Of a DNA stretch of 64,000 nucleotides, positions 17,487 to 27,430 are shown piece by piece. Each line of letters opens with the position of its first letter. The first letter of the stretch is position 1. The notes below the pieces were generated by a model that was not told the origin of the DNA, did not search any database, and was given only the letters and a program-made list of their open reading frames with translations. The stretch comes from CAVOAK01 sp965217615 (GTDB lineage Bacteria > Pseudomonadota > Alphaproteobacteria > UBA8366 > CAVOAK01): positions 1 through 64,000 of the forward strand of contig CBDCIT010000040.1 in NCBI GenBank assembly GCA_965217615.1, written 5' to 3'. Position numbers and translations under genes: made by a program.

Positions 17487-18314
17487 ATGCTCTGGAAGAC
17501 GGCAGGCACCTTTAACTTTTCCGTCCAGCAAGCGATCGTGCGTCACGTATCGTTCGGATTGCATCCCTTCGAAATCGCATTTTTTCGAAACCTCTTCGGC
17601 CTTCTCTTTGTGCTGCCTTGGTTTCGGCGTCATGGTTTGGAGCCGCTCAGGACGAATTACATCGGGCTCCACGTGCTGCGCGCTACGCTCGAGATGATTG
17701 GAATGTTGTGTTTTTTCTACGCACTCAGCGTTACGCCATTGGCGCAAATTGCAGCGCTTGGATTCGCCACGCCGATCTTCACGACGATCCTTGCGGTGCT
17801 ATTTCTCAAGGAAACCGTCGGAATTCGAAGATGGGTTGCAATTTTCTTCGGTTTCGCTGGCACGCTCGTCGCACTCAGGCTGGGGACCAGCTCGCTGACC
17901 ACCGGTGCGCTTGTGATGCTGCTCTCAACCGTCTTCCTGGCTTTCGTCCTCTTGCTCGTCAAAATCCTAAGCCGCACGGATTCAAGCGTCACGATCATCA
18001 GCTACTCGAACGTCTTGATGTCGCCGATGTCACTTGTCGCGGCGCTGTTCTTCTGGCAATGGCCAAACGGGCCACAAATATTCTGGCTCGTCATTCTCGG
18101 GCTCGTCAGTACGGCGGCAAGTTTCATGGATACACAGGGACTTAGATATGCGGCAACGCATGTCGTAATGCCGCTCGAATTCCTAAAACTGATATGGGCT
18201 GCGGCGTTCGGCTTCATACTATTTTCGGAGATTCCGGACGCCTATACCTGGATTGGCGGCGCCATGATTTTTGCAAGCGCTGGCTACATCGCCTACCGCG
18301 CCCGCGCGGCATGA
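17487..18314 (+). CDS. EamA/DMT-family transporter
   Basis: 275 residues with about ten hydrophobic helices arranged as two EamA repeats, as in drug/metabolite exporters. Typical segments include FFYALSVTPLAQIAALGFAT at the end of the first repeat and MPLEFLKLIWAAAFGFILF followed by WIGGAMIFASAGYIAYR in the second. It is an inner-membrane protein that probably exports a small metabolite. The N-terminus lacks part of the first helix of longer homologues. Substrate unknown. Confidence 0.87.
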   Translation: MLWKTAGTFNFSVQQAIVRHVSFGLHPFEIAFFRNLFGLLFVLPWFRRHGLEPLRTNYIGLHVLRATLEMIGMLCFFYALSVTPLAQIAALGFATPIFTTILAVLFLKETVGIRRWVAIFFGFAGTLVALRLGTSSLTTGALVMLLSTVFLAFVLLLVKILSRTDSSVTIISYSNVLMSPMSLVAALFFWQWPNGPQIFWLVILGLVSTAASFMDTQGLRYAATHVVMPLEFLKLIWAAAFGFILFSEIPDAYTWIGGAMIFASAGYIAYRARAA

Positions 18315-18429
18315 TGTGAGGTTGGGTTTCGATTGGCGTCGCTGCCGTGATATTTTCGCGTCAGCGCTTAATGCGGTTATGCTTGAAGCGGCACTCGGAC
18401 GAGCGGCAGAAACGGAGGCCAATCAGCGG

Positions 18430-18951
18430 ATGGCGGAACAATCCATCGATCAGCGGAATTTCCGTGATGCGCTGGGACAATTTTCAACCGGCGTTACTGT
18501 TATCACGACGCTGACCAACGACGGCGAACCAGAGGGCCTCACGGTAAATTCGTTCAACTCCTTGTCGCTGGATCCGGCAATGATTCTGTGGAGCCTATGG
18601 AAGGATACTCCAAACGCGTCGGTGTTTCTGGAATGCGAACATTTTGCCGTAAACATCCTGTCGGCGGAACAGAAGCATTTTTCAGATCTATTCTCGTCTT
18701 CCTTCAGCGATAGATTCGCCGGCATCGACCTTCAAGCGGGAGCGAACGGAGTCCCGTTGCTGCCGTCTTGCCTCGCTTACTTCGAGTGCCGAAAGGACGC
18801 TTGTTATGATGGCGGGGACCATCACATCTTCGTCGGAACGGTTGATCATTTCCATTTCTCCGACGGCCAACCACTGATCTTCTTCGGTGGTCAGTATTGT
18901 ACCGTGGGCGAGCCGGTGGATCCGAACGGCGATCCCAATGACAAACAGTAG
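18430..18951 (+). CDS. Flavin reductase-like FMN-binding protein
   Basis: 173 residues from the ATG at 18430 (MAEQSIDQRNFRDALGQFS); an upstream extension back to 18271 overlaps the EamA gene and looks non-coding. It has the flavin-reductase split-barrel fold, with FSTGVTVITT, GLTVNSFNSLSLDP and HHIFVGTVDHF as recognisable stretches. Such proteins supply FMNH2 or FADH2 to two-component monooxygenases using NAD(P)H. No obvious monooxygenase partner is adjacent. Confidence 0.87.
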   Translation: MAEQSIDQRNFRDALGQFSTGVTVITTLTNDGEPEGLTVNSFNSLSLDPAMILWSLWKDTPNASVFLECEHFAVNILSAEQKHFSDLFSSSFSDRFAGIDLQAGANGVPLLPSCLAYFECRKDACYDGGDHHIFVGTVDHFHFSDGQPLIFFGGQYCTVGEPVDPNGDPNDKQ

Positions 18952-18985
18952 CTGGGATTCTCTTGCTCAGGCCTTCGTCCAAACC

Positions 18986-19378
18986 CTAAACGACTGCCGT
19001 CGCATCGATCTCCACCAGATAGTCGGGATTTGCAAGCCCCCGGGGGACACAAATCGTGTTGGCCGGTGGATTCTCCGGGAAGTGCCTTTGAACTAAGGCA
19101 CGCAGCTTTTGAACGTCGTGTGGAGAGCATACGTAACTCACCAGCTTTACGACGTCGCCCAACGTCGCGTCGGCGTCGGCAAGGACCTTTTTGATATTGG
19201 CCATCACGAGTTCGCCTTGCGCATCGAAGTCACCGGGCCCGAGAATATTTCCCTCGGCATCGCCGGCAACCTGACCCGCGCAGAAAATGATGCGTTGCGC
19301 GCCCTCGACCATGACGGCGTGCGAATAGTGACTGAATGGCGTGTGCATCGCCTCTGGCTTGATATGATTTTTCTTCAA
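18986..19378 (-). CDS. RidA/YjgF-family protein lacking the deaminase arginine
   Basis: 130 residues with the trimeric RidA fold: IIFCAGQVAGDAEGN, ANIKKVLADADATLGDVVKL and DYLVEIDATAVV. RidA proper hydrolyses reactive enamines/imines and needs an arginine in the PARS segment; here that position reads PANTICVPRG, so the arginine is absent. It is therefore more likely a member of a non-deaminase Rid subgroup. Convergent with the flavin reductase gene; possibly co-transcribed with genes upstream on the minus strand. Confidence 0.87.
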   Translation of the reverse strand: MKKNHIKPEAMHTPFSHYSHAVMVEGAQRIIFCAGQVAGDAEGNILGPGDFDAQGELVMANIKKVLADADATLGDVVKLVSYVCSPHDVQKLRALVQRHFPENPPANTICVPRGLANPDYLVEIDATAVV

Positions 19379-19482
19379 GGCTGTCCTCCGATTTGCCTAC
19401 CTTCTTTGTAGAATTTGGCGGCCGCTCCGATTAACGGAGCCGGCAGGGACCAGTCGCTGCGGCAATACCGGCAACTCAGGTC

Positions 19483-20358
19483 TCAATGTAAAAGCGCGGC
19501 TTCGCGATACCAGTCGAGAATTTGCTCGCCTGTCCAGAAATGTACGCCCGGTCGGGTCGCCAACTCTTCATAAATCCGCTCGAAATATTTGATGCGGTGC
19601 GGGACGCCGCTGATATAGGGATGAACACAGATCGCCATCACCCGCGCGCTGTCCTTGCCCTCCTCGTAGAGGCGCTCGAATTGGTCAATCGTTCGCTCAT
19701 AGAGCACACGGGACTCATGATGTTGGATCACCATCATCGGAATGTCGTTGATCTCCAGGCTATAGGGTATCATGACGAGTGGCTTCGACCGCGTCTTGAT
19801 CACGCATGGCTGGTCATCCATGACCCAGTCACAGACATACTCGATTCCCGCGTCGGCTAAAATCTCTGGTGTATCGTCAGTTTCTGTGAGACCGGGGCCA
19901 AGCCATCCGCGCGGTGGCGAGCCGGTAAAGTCGCGGATAGCGTCAACGGTCTGCTTGACGACGCTCGCTTGATCGGGCGCAAGATGCATGGCCTGTTGCT
20001 TGAACCCATGCCCCATAAATTCCCACCCGGCGTCTTTCATTGCCTCGGCTATGCGAGGGTATGATTGACAGACCGAGCCATTAATCGCGGTCGTGGCCTT
20101 GATCCCGGCACGGTCGAGAGCTGCTTTCATGCGCCAAAACCCGACCCTCATTCCATATTCGTGCCATGACCAGTTGGCAATGTCGGGCAGCACGCTGGTG
20201 CCGGTCGGCGCCGACAAAACACCGCGCGGGATTGGGTTGGCGATATCCCATTCCTCGACATTGACGATCGTCCAAACGACAATGCGGGCGTCTCCGGGCA
20301 ACTTGAGCGCGGGCCGGTCGATAATCGCGGAATAGTCGAAGCGTTCACGAGGCAACAT
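19483..20358 (-). CDS. Polysaccharide deacetylase / PuuE-allantoinase-like protein
   Basis: 291 residues of the NodB-like deacetylase fold. The N-terminal NVEEWDIANP stretch and the central MGHGFKQQAMHL and GWLGPGLTETDDTPEIL stretches are typical of the cofactor-light allantoinase/deacetylase subgroup rather than of cell-wall deacetylases, and there is no signal peptide, so a cytoplasmic role on a small amide is likely. Metal binding by Glu/Asp near the N-terminus and His in GHG and in ICVHPYISG is inferred from the family. Reaction unproven. Confidence 0.82.
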   Translation of the reverse strand: MLPRERFDYSAIIDRPALKLPGDARIVVWTIVNVEEWDIANPIPRGVLSAPTGTSVLPDIANWSWHEYGMRVGFWRMKAALDRAGIKATTAINGSVCQSYPRIAEAMKDAGWEFMGHGFKQQAMHLAPDQASVVKQTVDAIRDFTGSPPRGWLGPGLTETDDTPEILADAGIEYVCDWVMDDQPCVIKTRSKPLVMIPYSLEINDIPMMVIQHHESRVLYERTIDQFERLYEEGKDSARVMAICVHPYISGVPHRIKYFERIYEELATRPGVHFWTGEQILDWYREAALLH

Positions 20359-20445
20359 TGCAATGATGTCTTTCTAAGGCGCGAGTGTCTGCGCCGATTT
20401 TAGTCGGAATACCCAGTTGCACCATGCACTGGAAGCGCAGATCGC

Positions 20446-21165
20446 TCACCACGGTATGGATTTTTTGTCGCGGAAGAATCCACCACTTGGCCCATCGTCG
20501 GGCAAGGTCGCGAGCCAGATTACCGTTTCCACGCCTTGCTCTAGCGATCGCGGGGCGCCAGTCCCTCCCATGTCGGTCCGAACCCAACCAGGGCAAGCCG
20601 AATTCACTTTCACGTTTGATCCGTGAATGGCGTTGGCCGCAAGTCGCGTTACTGCATTAAGTGCCGTCTTTGAAATGCGGTAGGCGGCCGAGCCATTGCC
20701 CATGTCCGTCAGCTGTCCCATCCCCGAGGACAAGTTGACGACGCGGCCCTCTCCCTGCATCAAGGGAACAAGCTTCTGGATGATATTGAGCGGACCAAAT
20801 GTATTCGTCTCGAGGGTTCGGCGAAATATGTCCAATGCATCGTCCATAAGATTCCCACTGCCCTCGGATATAAAGATTCCGGCGTTGTTGATCAAAGCGT
20901 CGAGACGCCCGAACTCCTTCTCAATAAACTCAGCGAGGCGCTTGATGCTCTCTTCGTTTGTCACGTCGAGCGGATGGAAGCGCACATCAAGGTCTTCGTC
21001 GCGGAGTTTTTGCGCCGAGGCCTCTCCTTTTTCTTGGTCGCGTGCCGTCAACACGACGGCAAATCCAAGGCGGGCTAACTGTTGGCAGGTTTCGAAACCG
21101 AGGCCCCTGTTAGCGCCGGTGACCAACGCGACCCTAATCTGTGTATTCACGGGACCGGCCTCCAC
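20446..21165 (-). CDS. Short-chain dehydrogenase/reductase (carbonyl-reductase type)
   Basis: 239 residues, classical SDR length. The NAD(P)-binding motif TGANRGLG is near residue 16, NNAG near residue 92, and the catalytic Tyr/Lys pair in YRISKTALNAV with the preceding serine in LSSGMGQ. The arginine after TA (LTARDQEK) suggests NADP(H) preference. It resembles carbonyl reductases acting on small carbonyl compounds. It lies 87 bases upstream of the deacetylase-like gene on the same strand. Confidence 0.9.
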   Translation of the reverse strand: MEAGPVNTQIRVALVTGANRGLGFETCQQLARLGFAVVLTARDQEKGEASAQKLRDEDLDVRFHPLDVTNEESIKRLAEFIEKEFGRLDALINNAGIFISEGSGNLMDDALDIFRRTLETNTFGPLNIIQKLVPLMQGEGRVVNLSSGMGQLTDMGNGSAAYRISKTALNAVTRLAANAIHGSNVKVNSACPGWVRTDMGGTGAPRSLEQGVETVIWLATLPDDGPSGGFFRDKKSIPW

Positions 21166-21321
21166 AAATGACCCTAACCAGACCCAGCATCATGCCCGAT
21201 AGCAGCAACAGGTCAAATGAAAGACAACCGTAATTGTACGGTGTGGGTGCAACGCGTCATTTCGAGGATTTTAATTCTCGCAGGCTCAAAACGTTTTGCC
21301 CGCGGTTCAGACGCCCTTGTC

Positions 21322-22347
21322 TTAATGCAGCCGGCTCTTTCTTGCTGCTGCCACCTTGATTCGATCTATGTTCTCGATACCCTGGATCATCTCGGAAATG
21401 ATGAAATCGGCCCGCCGATTTGGCCCGCCGGTCTCGCGATCCGGAAATTTCTTTGACCAGGCGTCAAGCTTGACCGTTAGCGCGCACAGCACGCCGCCAA
21501 TCATTGTGTGGTTACTCTGGATCATTGCTTCAAACTCGCGGAACTTCGTCGCGTCGAGATCTTTCCACATCTCCGTGCTGCTGTTATCAAACAGCGTGAA
21601 GCGACTGTCGACGACTTTCTTCAGCTTGGTCAGCGTAGCTTTCATCTTGGCGCAACCACGCGTCACGCTGGAGTTTTGTTTTAGCTGGACGTTGGAACTG
21701 ATTTCATCGATCGATCTCAGCAGATCCTGCATGCTCGGCTGCAGCAGGTCCATGCAGCGTCTGTAATAGGAGATCGAAAGAAAAATATCGCCGTAATCCT
21801 CCAAATATTTTGGCACCTCTTCCAGCATGATGCCGAGCTTGCGTGCCATTTGTCGCAGGTTGTCGCGCGCGCGCTTCACATCAGGGTCGCGAAACAAATT
21901 TATAATATCTTCGTAGCTACCCAGATTTAGGTCGGTCTCGCCATAGACGTTCAATATGAGTGGCCGGGTGAACCGGTTCATATAGTCACGTAGTTCGCGA
22001 CGCTTGCTTTCGGATAGTTTCAGTTCGTCAATGTCGTTGACCGGTATATCCTGGTCACGCAGCAAAATTCGTAAGCTGTAGACGTCGAAGCTCGGCATCT
22101 CCTGCAACTTGTAAAGGATGCTGTAGTCGGGATGTCCTCGAGAACTTGACCAGCCGAATGCCTTTCCAACCTCGCGGATGTCGATCTGCCCGCTGCCCCC
22201 ATCTTCCTCGTGGAACAGCTCGAGCACACTATCGAGATGGGTGTTCTTTACCATGCGCGCTTGGCGCAAGCCCTGCGTTTGCAGGGGCACAATTGACAGC
22301 GGCAACGCGTAAAGCGAATCCCTGTCCTGGTCCGAAATCGCCTCCAC
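21322..22347 (-). CDS. Hypothetical protein
   Basis: 341 residues, not recognised. The N-terminus has LYALPLSIVPLQTQGL and the rest is mostly helical and charged (LKLSESKRRELRDYMNRFT, RRADFIISEMIQGIENIDRI). No signal peptide, membrane helix or catalytic motif is visible. It reads cleanly with good alphaproteobacterial codon use, so it is probably a real cytoplasmic protein. It is monocistronic as far as can be seen. Confidence 0.6.
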   Translation of the reverse strand: MEAISDQDRDSLYALPLSIVPLQTQGLRQARMVKNTHLDSVLELFHEEDGGSGQIDIREVGKAFGWSSSRGHPDYSILYKLQEMPSFDVYSLRILLRDQDIPVNDIDELKLSESKRRELRDYMNRFTRPLILNVYGETDLNLGSYEDIINLFRDPDVKRARDNLRQMARKLGIMLEEVPKYLEDYGDIFLSISYYRRCMDLLQPSMQDLLRSIDEISSNVQLKQNSSVTRGCAKMKATLTKLKKVVDSRFTLFDNSSTEMWKDLDATKFREFEAMIQSNHTMIGGVLCALTVKLDAWSKKFPDRETGGPNRRADFIISEMIQGIENIDRIKVAAARKSRLH

Positions 22348-22938
22348 AACGGCCTCCCACGGCGATTTGTAAGGATTTGTAACACATAGACCTTCGCGAC
22401 GTGCGGCGCAAGTCGGCTAACTTCGTGGTCTTAGCGGCGAACGAAACCGCACGAAATAGCTCAATTCTTCTGCACAGTTGGACGCGAAGGCTCGAAAGTG
22501 GCCAAACGAATTGGCCACGTTGCGCCTCGCGGCGCACCGCTCAAGCAGGGAAGCAGCCCGGAGGCTTGTTATGCGCAGCGCCGGTTCGCGGGGCCGGCGC
22601 GACAGTGTCACGCCCGCCCGTGGGTCTCTTGGGAAAAGCGACCGACGCCCAAGTTTTCTCGTAGCGGGCTGCGCATATTGGCGGATGACGAGATCACGCG
22701 TCCACGCCATGCATCGCAGCCGCTTTGGCGGTCAATGAACAATGACGCGAGATGAACTATGGCCTCCATCGACGTTTTTTCCGACGGATTTGGGGGTCTC
22801 GCGCTCTGACAATAGAAGCCAAGCATGCCCAAAAATCGGCTGTCTGTTGGCGAGCTGATTGGCGCGCACCAATAGTCCGAGAATCCATAATGAAGGGCGA
22901 GGCGGCGATGAATGGTACTGAGCCGATCGATTGGCTGG
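22348..22938. other. Gene-poor stretch
   Basis: 591 bases between the hypothetical gene and the split GAF-like gene. Several short open frames exist on both strands but none shows a recognisable protein or a good start with ribosome-binding site. No tRNA, terminator or repeat was seen. Confidence 0.5.
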
Positions 22939-23078
22939 CTAACTGCATTGTTTTGTCTGTCCCATCGAAGCGCGACAGCGTTCGTTTTGCTGACTGCCAA
23001 GTTGTTTCACAATTTGGTCGATCTGCTCCGGAAATGCAGGAGCCGCACTGATGGACGGCATCTGCGCTGCGGCGTCAA

Positions 23079-24472
23079 GGCTGTGTCTCGAAAGTGGTGG
23101 AAATTTGAGGATGGCGTAATCTCCGGGTGACAAGACAACCACCCAACCGGCGGCTAGCACCGCCAAGGAGATCACGCCATGAAGAACACTACCGAGACTT
23201 CCGCGCTTTCGCTACTGGCCAATGACGCCGGCTATGATCCGCTCGAGGACCGGCTGCGGGAGAACATCAGATCCACGATCGAGGCCGTTTTTGAGGAGGA
23301 ACTTGCGCAGTTTCTCGGGCGCTGCCGATACGGTCGAGAGGACGCGCTTCGGCAAGGGTATCGGAACGGGCACCGGGAGCGGCAACTGACGGGGACATTC
23401 GGGACCGAGAGGGTGAGCGTGCCGCGTGCACGGATCGTTGAGGAAGACGGTCGGGCGTCGGAATGGCGTTCGCGGGCGCTGCCGCGCTACCAGCGGCTGA
23501 CCAGAAAGGCCGAGGCGCTGATCGCTTCGGTGTATCTGTCCGGAACCAACACGCGGCGGGTGAAACGCGCGCTGTTCGGGCTCTTCCGGGGTGCTGTGAG
23601 CAAGGACGTTGTGAGCCGGGCGTGGCGCAAGGTGAAGGTCGATTGGGACGCCTGGTGCAGCCGTGGCCTCGCGGATGAGGATATCGTTCGGCTGATCCTT
23701 GACGGCACTGTGATCAAGACCCGACTGGATCGCAAGGCCACCAACATCTCGGTTCTCGCGGCTATAGGGGTGCGCCGGGATGGCCAGAAGGTCTTGCTTT
23801 CGATCGGGAATATGGGCGGAGAAAGCCAGGCGGCGTGGCGCCAGTTCCTCGACGACCTTGATGCGCGTGGACTGAAACGGCCCGGGTTTGTCATCGTCGA
23901 TGGCGCGCCGGGACTGGAGGCGGCTCTGTCGGCGCTTTGGGGCGATGACCTTCCCGTTCAACGCTGCACCGTGCACAAGCACCGCAACCTTCTGGGTCAT
24001 GCTCCCAAACACATGCATGACGAGCTGAGCGAAGATTACCGCGATATGATCTATGCCGACACTGCCTCCGAGGTGGAAACCCGCCACAAGGCGTTTGTCC
24101 GCAAGTGGCGGCTGAAATGCAGGGCCGTCGCGGACAGCCTCGCAGAAGCGGGCGACAAGCTCTTTACCTTCACGCGCCTGTCCAAGAGCCAATGGAAATC
24201 AGCCCGAACGACCAACGCCATTGAGCGTCTCAACGAGGAGTTCAAGCGCCGGATCAAAACACAGACCGTGCTGCCGTGTCCCGAAACAGTGCCGATGCTC
24301 CTCTGGGCGCTCCTCGCTTCCGGCCAAATCCAGATGCGCAAAGTCGATGGATGGGAAACCCTCGATCAGCTAATCGCCGACGAAACCCTTGACCGAGCGG
24401 CCTGACCGCCGCAAAACTCAGCCCGCTCGGAGAGGCGCCAAAACCAATTTCCACCACTTTCGAGACACAACC
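23079..24472 (+). mobile_element. IS256-family insertion sequence, copy 2
   Basis: 1394 bp, same ends as copy 1 but in the opposite orientation. Flanked by the 8-bp direct repeat GGCGTCAA at 23071-23078 and 24473-24480. Inserted in a small GAF-like reading frame. Confidence 0.95.
23179..24405 (+). CDS. IS256-family (mutator-type) transposase
   Basis: 408 residues, intact, differing from copy 1 only at isolated residues (RHKAFV). DDE residues as in copy 1. A ribosome-binding sequence AAGGAG lies just before the ATG. Confidence 0.95.
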   Translation: MKNTTETSALSLLANDAGYDPLEDRLRENIRSTIEAVFEEELAQFLGRCRYGREDALRQGYRNGHRERQLTGTFGTERVSVPRARIVEEDGRASEWRSRALPRYQRLTRKAEALIASVYLSGTNTRRVKRALFGLFRGAVSKDVVSRAWRKVKVDWDAWCSRGLADEDIVRLILDGTVIKTRLDRKATNISVLAAIGVRRDGQKVLLSIGNMGGESQAAWRQFLDDLDARGLKRPGFVIVDGAPGLEAALSALWGDDLPVQRCTVHKHRNLLGHAPKHMHDELSEDYRDMIYADTASEVETRHKAFVRKWRLKCRAVADSLAEAGDKLFTFTRLSKSQWKSARTTNAIERLNEEFKRRIKTQTVLPCPETVPMLLWALLASGQIQMRKVDGWETLDQLIADETLDRAA

Positions 24473-24688
24473 GGCGTCAATTTGCAACAGACAGACCGAA
24501 ATGTCCTTATGGGTCTCTTCCGCCGATCGGCAGAGCGAAGCCAATATGCGGTTAAGCGGACCGACTTGGCTCAGAAGGTCTAGGATTTGCGTGTCCCTAC
24601 AACGCCGACCGACGTTAGATGAACTAGTCAACTGCCAGACATCCGTGCTTTGGCCAGAGCTGCGATAATGTGACGTGCTTCATCAGTC

Positions 24689-25177
24689 TTACCCGACAGG
24701 TACTCGTGAAGTGAATTTGTTCGGTCGTGTCGAAGGCGCCAATGTGACGTCTCCGGACACCGGTTCGCTGTCTGGAAAGAGTCCGCTGAGGATAGCGGCG
24801 GCATACGGCTTCAGTACTCGAAGGTCTTCGGGTCTCGGTGTGCGGTAGTACTCGCGGAGGGCGAACGCGCTTCGCAGCAGGTTGTCGCACAATCCGCGGT
24901 ATACGACTTGTTCCGTCCCTTCGATGCTGCCGTCGACATTCCTGATGATGTGGATCAGGCGCGTGAGCCGCCTGTGCGTTTGGTTTGTCACTTGTCGTTC
25001 GTCATAGTCGTTTGTGATTTGATTCGTGAGAGCCACAGCTTCCTGCGTTTGGCGTTCAAGCTGACGCTCGTTGATCAGGATCCGCGCTCGTTCGATTCTC
25101 TCCTGATGCTCAATTTGGATCTGTGACTCGCCAAGCGCCTTTTCACGGAGCGAATTCGGCACCTCGATCATCGGCAT
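24689..25177 (-). CDS. Hypothetical charged helical protein
   Basis: 162 residues, not recognised. The middle is a long charged helix (QIQIEHQERIERARILINE and following), likely coiled-coil, and the C-terminal third is more globular (REYYRTPRPEDLRVLKPYAA). No signal peptide or membrane segment is seen. The start ATG at 25177 is plausible. It lies between the IS256 copy and a response-regulator remnant, in a region that has suffered mutations. Confidence 0.45.
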   Translation of the reverse strand: MPMIEVPNSLREKALGESQIQIEHQERIERARILINERQLERQTQEAVALTNQITNDYDERQVTNQTHRRLTRLIHIIRNVDGSIEGTEQVVYRGLCDNLLRSAFALREYYRTPRPEDLRVLKPYAAAILSGLFPDSEPVSGDVTLAPSTRPNKFTSRVPVG

Positions 25178-25249
25178 ACTCGATACTTCTTCGCTCCTCC
25201 CTCTGTTGCGTCGGTCCGGCCCGACAAAGTGTGAAGTTACGACAAACGC

Positions 25250-25647
25250 TCAGCGATGATTGATCAACAGATTAATTTGCGTGAACAACTGTTTCGGTGA
25301 AATGGGCTTCACCATCAAGTCGTCGGCGCCCGAATCGACCGCCATTTCGATAAGCGCGCTATCGGCTGACCAAGTTGTCAATATGACGGGTACGAAGGGA
25401 TTATTCCCAAGTTCGCTATGGCGAAGCGCCTTGATAGTTTCGTGAGTATTGCCGTCCGGGAGATCTGTGTCGGCGAACAGAAGATCCGGCGCTTGCCGTT
25501 CGACCGCTTTGCCGAGGTCGTAAAGGTTGTCGAAGCGTGGATACTCTTGAAACCAGCCTCGTGGAATCTGCTCCGCAGGCTAGCACGGGCGATCATCTTA
25601 GACTCGCCAAGATAGACATCTATATGGGCGCGATGCTGGAGTTCCAT
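25250..25647 (-). pseudogene. Stand-alone response-regulator receiver protein, frameshifted
   Basis: Two frames together spell a CheY-like receiver domain of about 132 residues. The first frame (from ATG 25647) gives MELQHRAHIDVYLGESKMIA and on to FHEAGF. The second gives EYPRFDNLYDLGKAVERQAP, then DLLFADTDLPDGNTHETIKAL (phospho-acceptor Asp in the DTDLPDG turn), VPVILTTWSADSALI and DDLMVKPISPKQL with the conserved Lys. One base is missing near 25548-25556 (a T tract on the coding strand). No output domain is present. Confidence 0.75.
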
Positions 25648-25648
25648 C

Positions 25649-26450
25649 CTATGCGCTGAGACGGAGCTTCTCATCTTGCATCGTATCTTGCGGCAGTATG
25701 GCGGCATTGCTTTGGACGACGACCAGCGGCTCTGCGACGGTGGCTCTTGTGCCGACGCTGTGGCGACGCATTGCCTGCTGGAAGAAAGCCCATCTTTTGC
25801 TTGCGGACTGCACGGCATAAGGTGCCGCGAACATCGCTGCGGCAATCGCCAGACCCCAGGTGAACACACCGGCAAAGACGACACAGAGCGTTAATGTGGC
25901 GATGCCGAACAATCTGGCGCCTGCTGTCCTGCTGAGGCGAATGTAGGCAACGACGGAAAGCGTGTAGAGAATGAAGAAGTTCTGTCCGGCGATCCTCAAG
26001 AGGTCACTGAGACTCCAGAATCCCATGCCATAACCAAAGAGCACGAAACAGAGGAGAGCCGCGAGCATCGCAATCGCTGGTCGGGGTTCCGCACGACGTA
26101 ACGTTCCGAGCGCAAGCCGCTTAGGAATCCAACCTTGGCGGCCGATATCGAATATCAGCCGCGACGCGGCCCAACACGCACCATTTAAGTTGGCAGTGAT
26201 GATCGCCAAAACGACGATGGTGAGAACAGGCCAAGCCGCCGCCGCCGTTGTGACGGCTTGGATCACAGCGAGATATGGCGCCTTTTCAAGCAGCGGGTGT
26301 CCCAACGGTACCAGCGCCTGCACGGCAAGCGACGCGCCGAGATAGAGGACAACGACGAGGACGAAACTCACGGCTACCGCCAATGGAAAGTCCCGGCGAG
26401 GATTTTTGAACTCCTCCGCCGTGAACGACAGCATCTCCCATCCGGTATAG
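25649..26450 (-). pseudogene. APC-superfamily amino-acid permease, C-terminal half only
   Basis: About 267 residues of an amino-acid/polyamine permease remain, from GWEMLSFTAEEFKNPRRDFP (the conserved helix 6 / loop region of the YjeH type) through six or so further membrane helices. The N-terminal half is absent: the frame runs directly into the left end of IS1182-like copy A at 26451. The missing half is not found on the far side of the insertion, where an Lrp/AsnC fragment sits instead. Non-functional as it stands. Confidence 0.85.
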
Positions 26451-27430
26451 CAGCCCGTTGATTAAGTCGGCGCCGTCTGATTCTCTGGTTCCCTGATTTG
26501 CAGGGGGATTCGCCGATGGCGATGGGACGGCAGAAGGATGGTCAGGGGGACCTGATGGTGAGCTGGTCGGAGATGCCGCGCTCTCCGGGTCATGTGTTTT
26601 ATGACCGCTTGCAGTCGGTGCTGATCGAGGGCGGCTTCGACGCCTTTGCCGAGGCGAGCTGCCGGCCTTATTACGCGGCCCGGATGGGCGCGCCCTCGGT
26701 GCCGCCCGGGCGCTATTTCCGGATGCACCTGGTGGGCTACTTCGAGGGCATCGACAGCGAGCGCGGTCTGGAGTGGCGCTGCTCGGACTCGCTTTCGCTG
26801 CGGGCGTTCCTGCGACTGGGGAGCCGTGATCGGGTACCGGACCATTCCTGGCTGTCACGGAGCCGCACGCGCCTGCCCCATGAAGTCCACGCGGCGGTCT
26901 TCGACTGGGTTCTGGTGCTGATCGCCGAGGCGGGGCTGATCAAGGGCGAGCGCATCGGCGTCGATGCCTCGACCATGGAGGCCAACGCGGCGCTGCGGAA
27001 CATCGTGCGGCGCGCCAACGGCGAAGGCTACCGGGAGATGCTGGAGCGCCTGGCCCGGGAAAGCGGCGTCGAGACACCCACGGCCGAGGATCTGGCGCGT
27101 CTGGAGCGGAAGCGCAAGGGCAAGAAGCTTTCCAACACGGATTGGGTTTCGAAGAGCGACCCCGAGGCCAAGATCGCCAAGATGAAGGACGGCACGACGC
27201 ATCTGGCCTACAAGCCCGAGCACGCGGTGGATCTGGACACCGGCGCGGTGGTGGCGGCCGAGCTGCACCCGGCCGATGAGGGCGACACCACGACGCTTTC
27301 CAAGACCCTGGCGAAGGCCGAGGCAAACCTCGGGGCGGTGGATGCGGCACCGACGGCGGAGGACCCGGCCGGTAAGTGTTCGTTCAGGCCGTGGAATCAG
27401 CGCGGACGTTTCTATCGGCCCCGGTGGATC

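Larger units (their letters stand above)
22939..24631 (-). pseudogene. Small GAF-like protein or fragment split by IS256 copy 2
   Basis: Removing IS256 copy 2 and one 8-bp duplication joins 24631-24473 to 23070-22939 in one frame of 96 residues. Around the join it reads DISVCLLQIDAAAQMPS and then ISAAPAFPEQIDQIVKQLGS, resembling the first strands of GAF sensor domains in which a cytosolic signal-binding pocket begins. It is too short for a full GAF domain, so it may already have been a remnant, and its start (TTG at 24631) is weak. No output domain follows. Confidence 0.4.
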
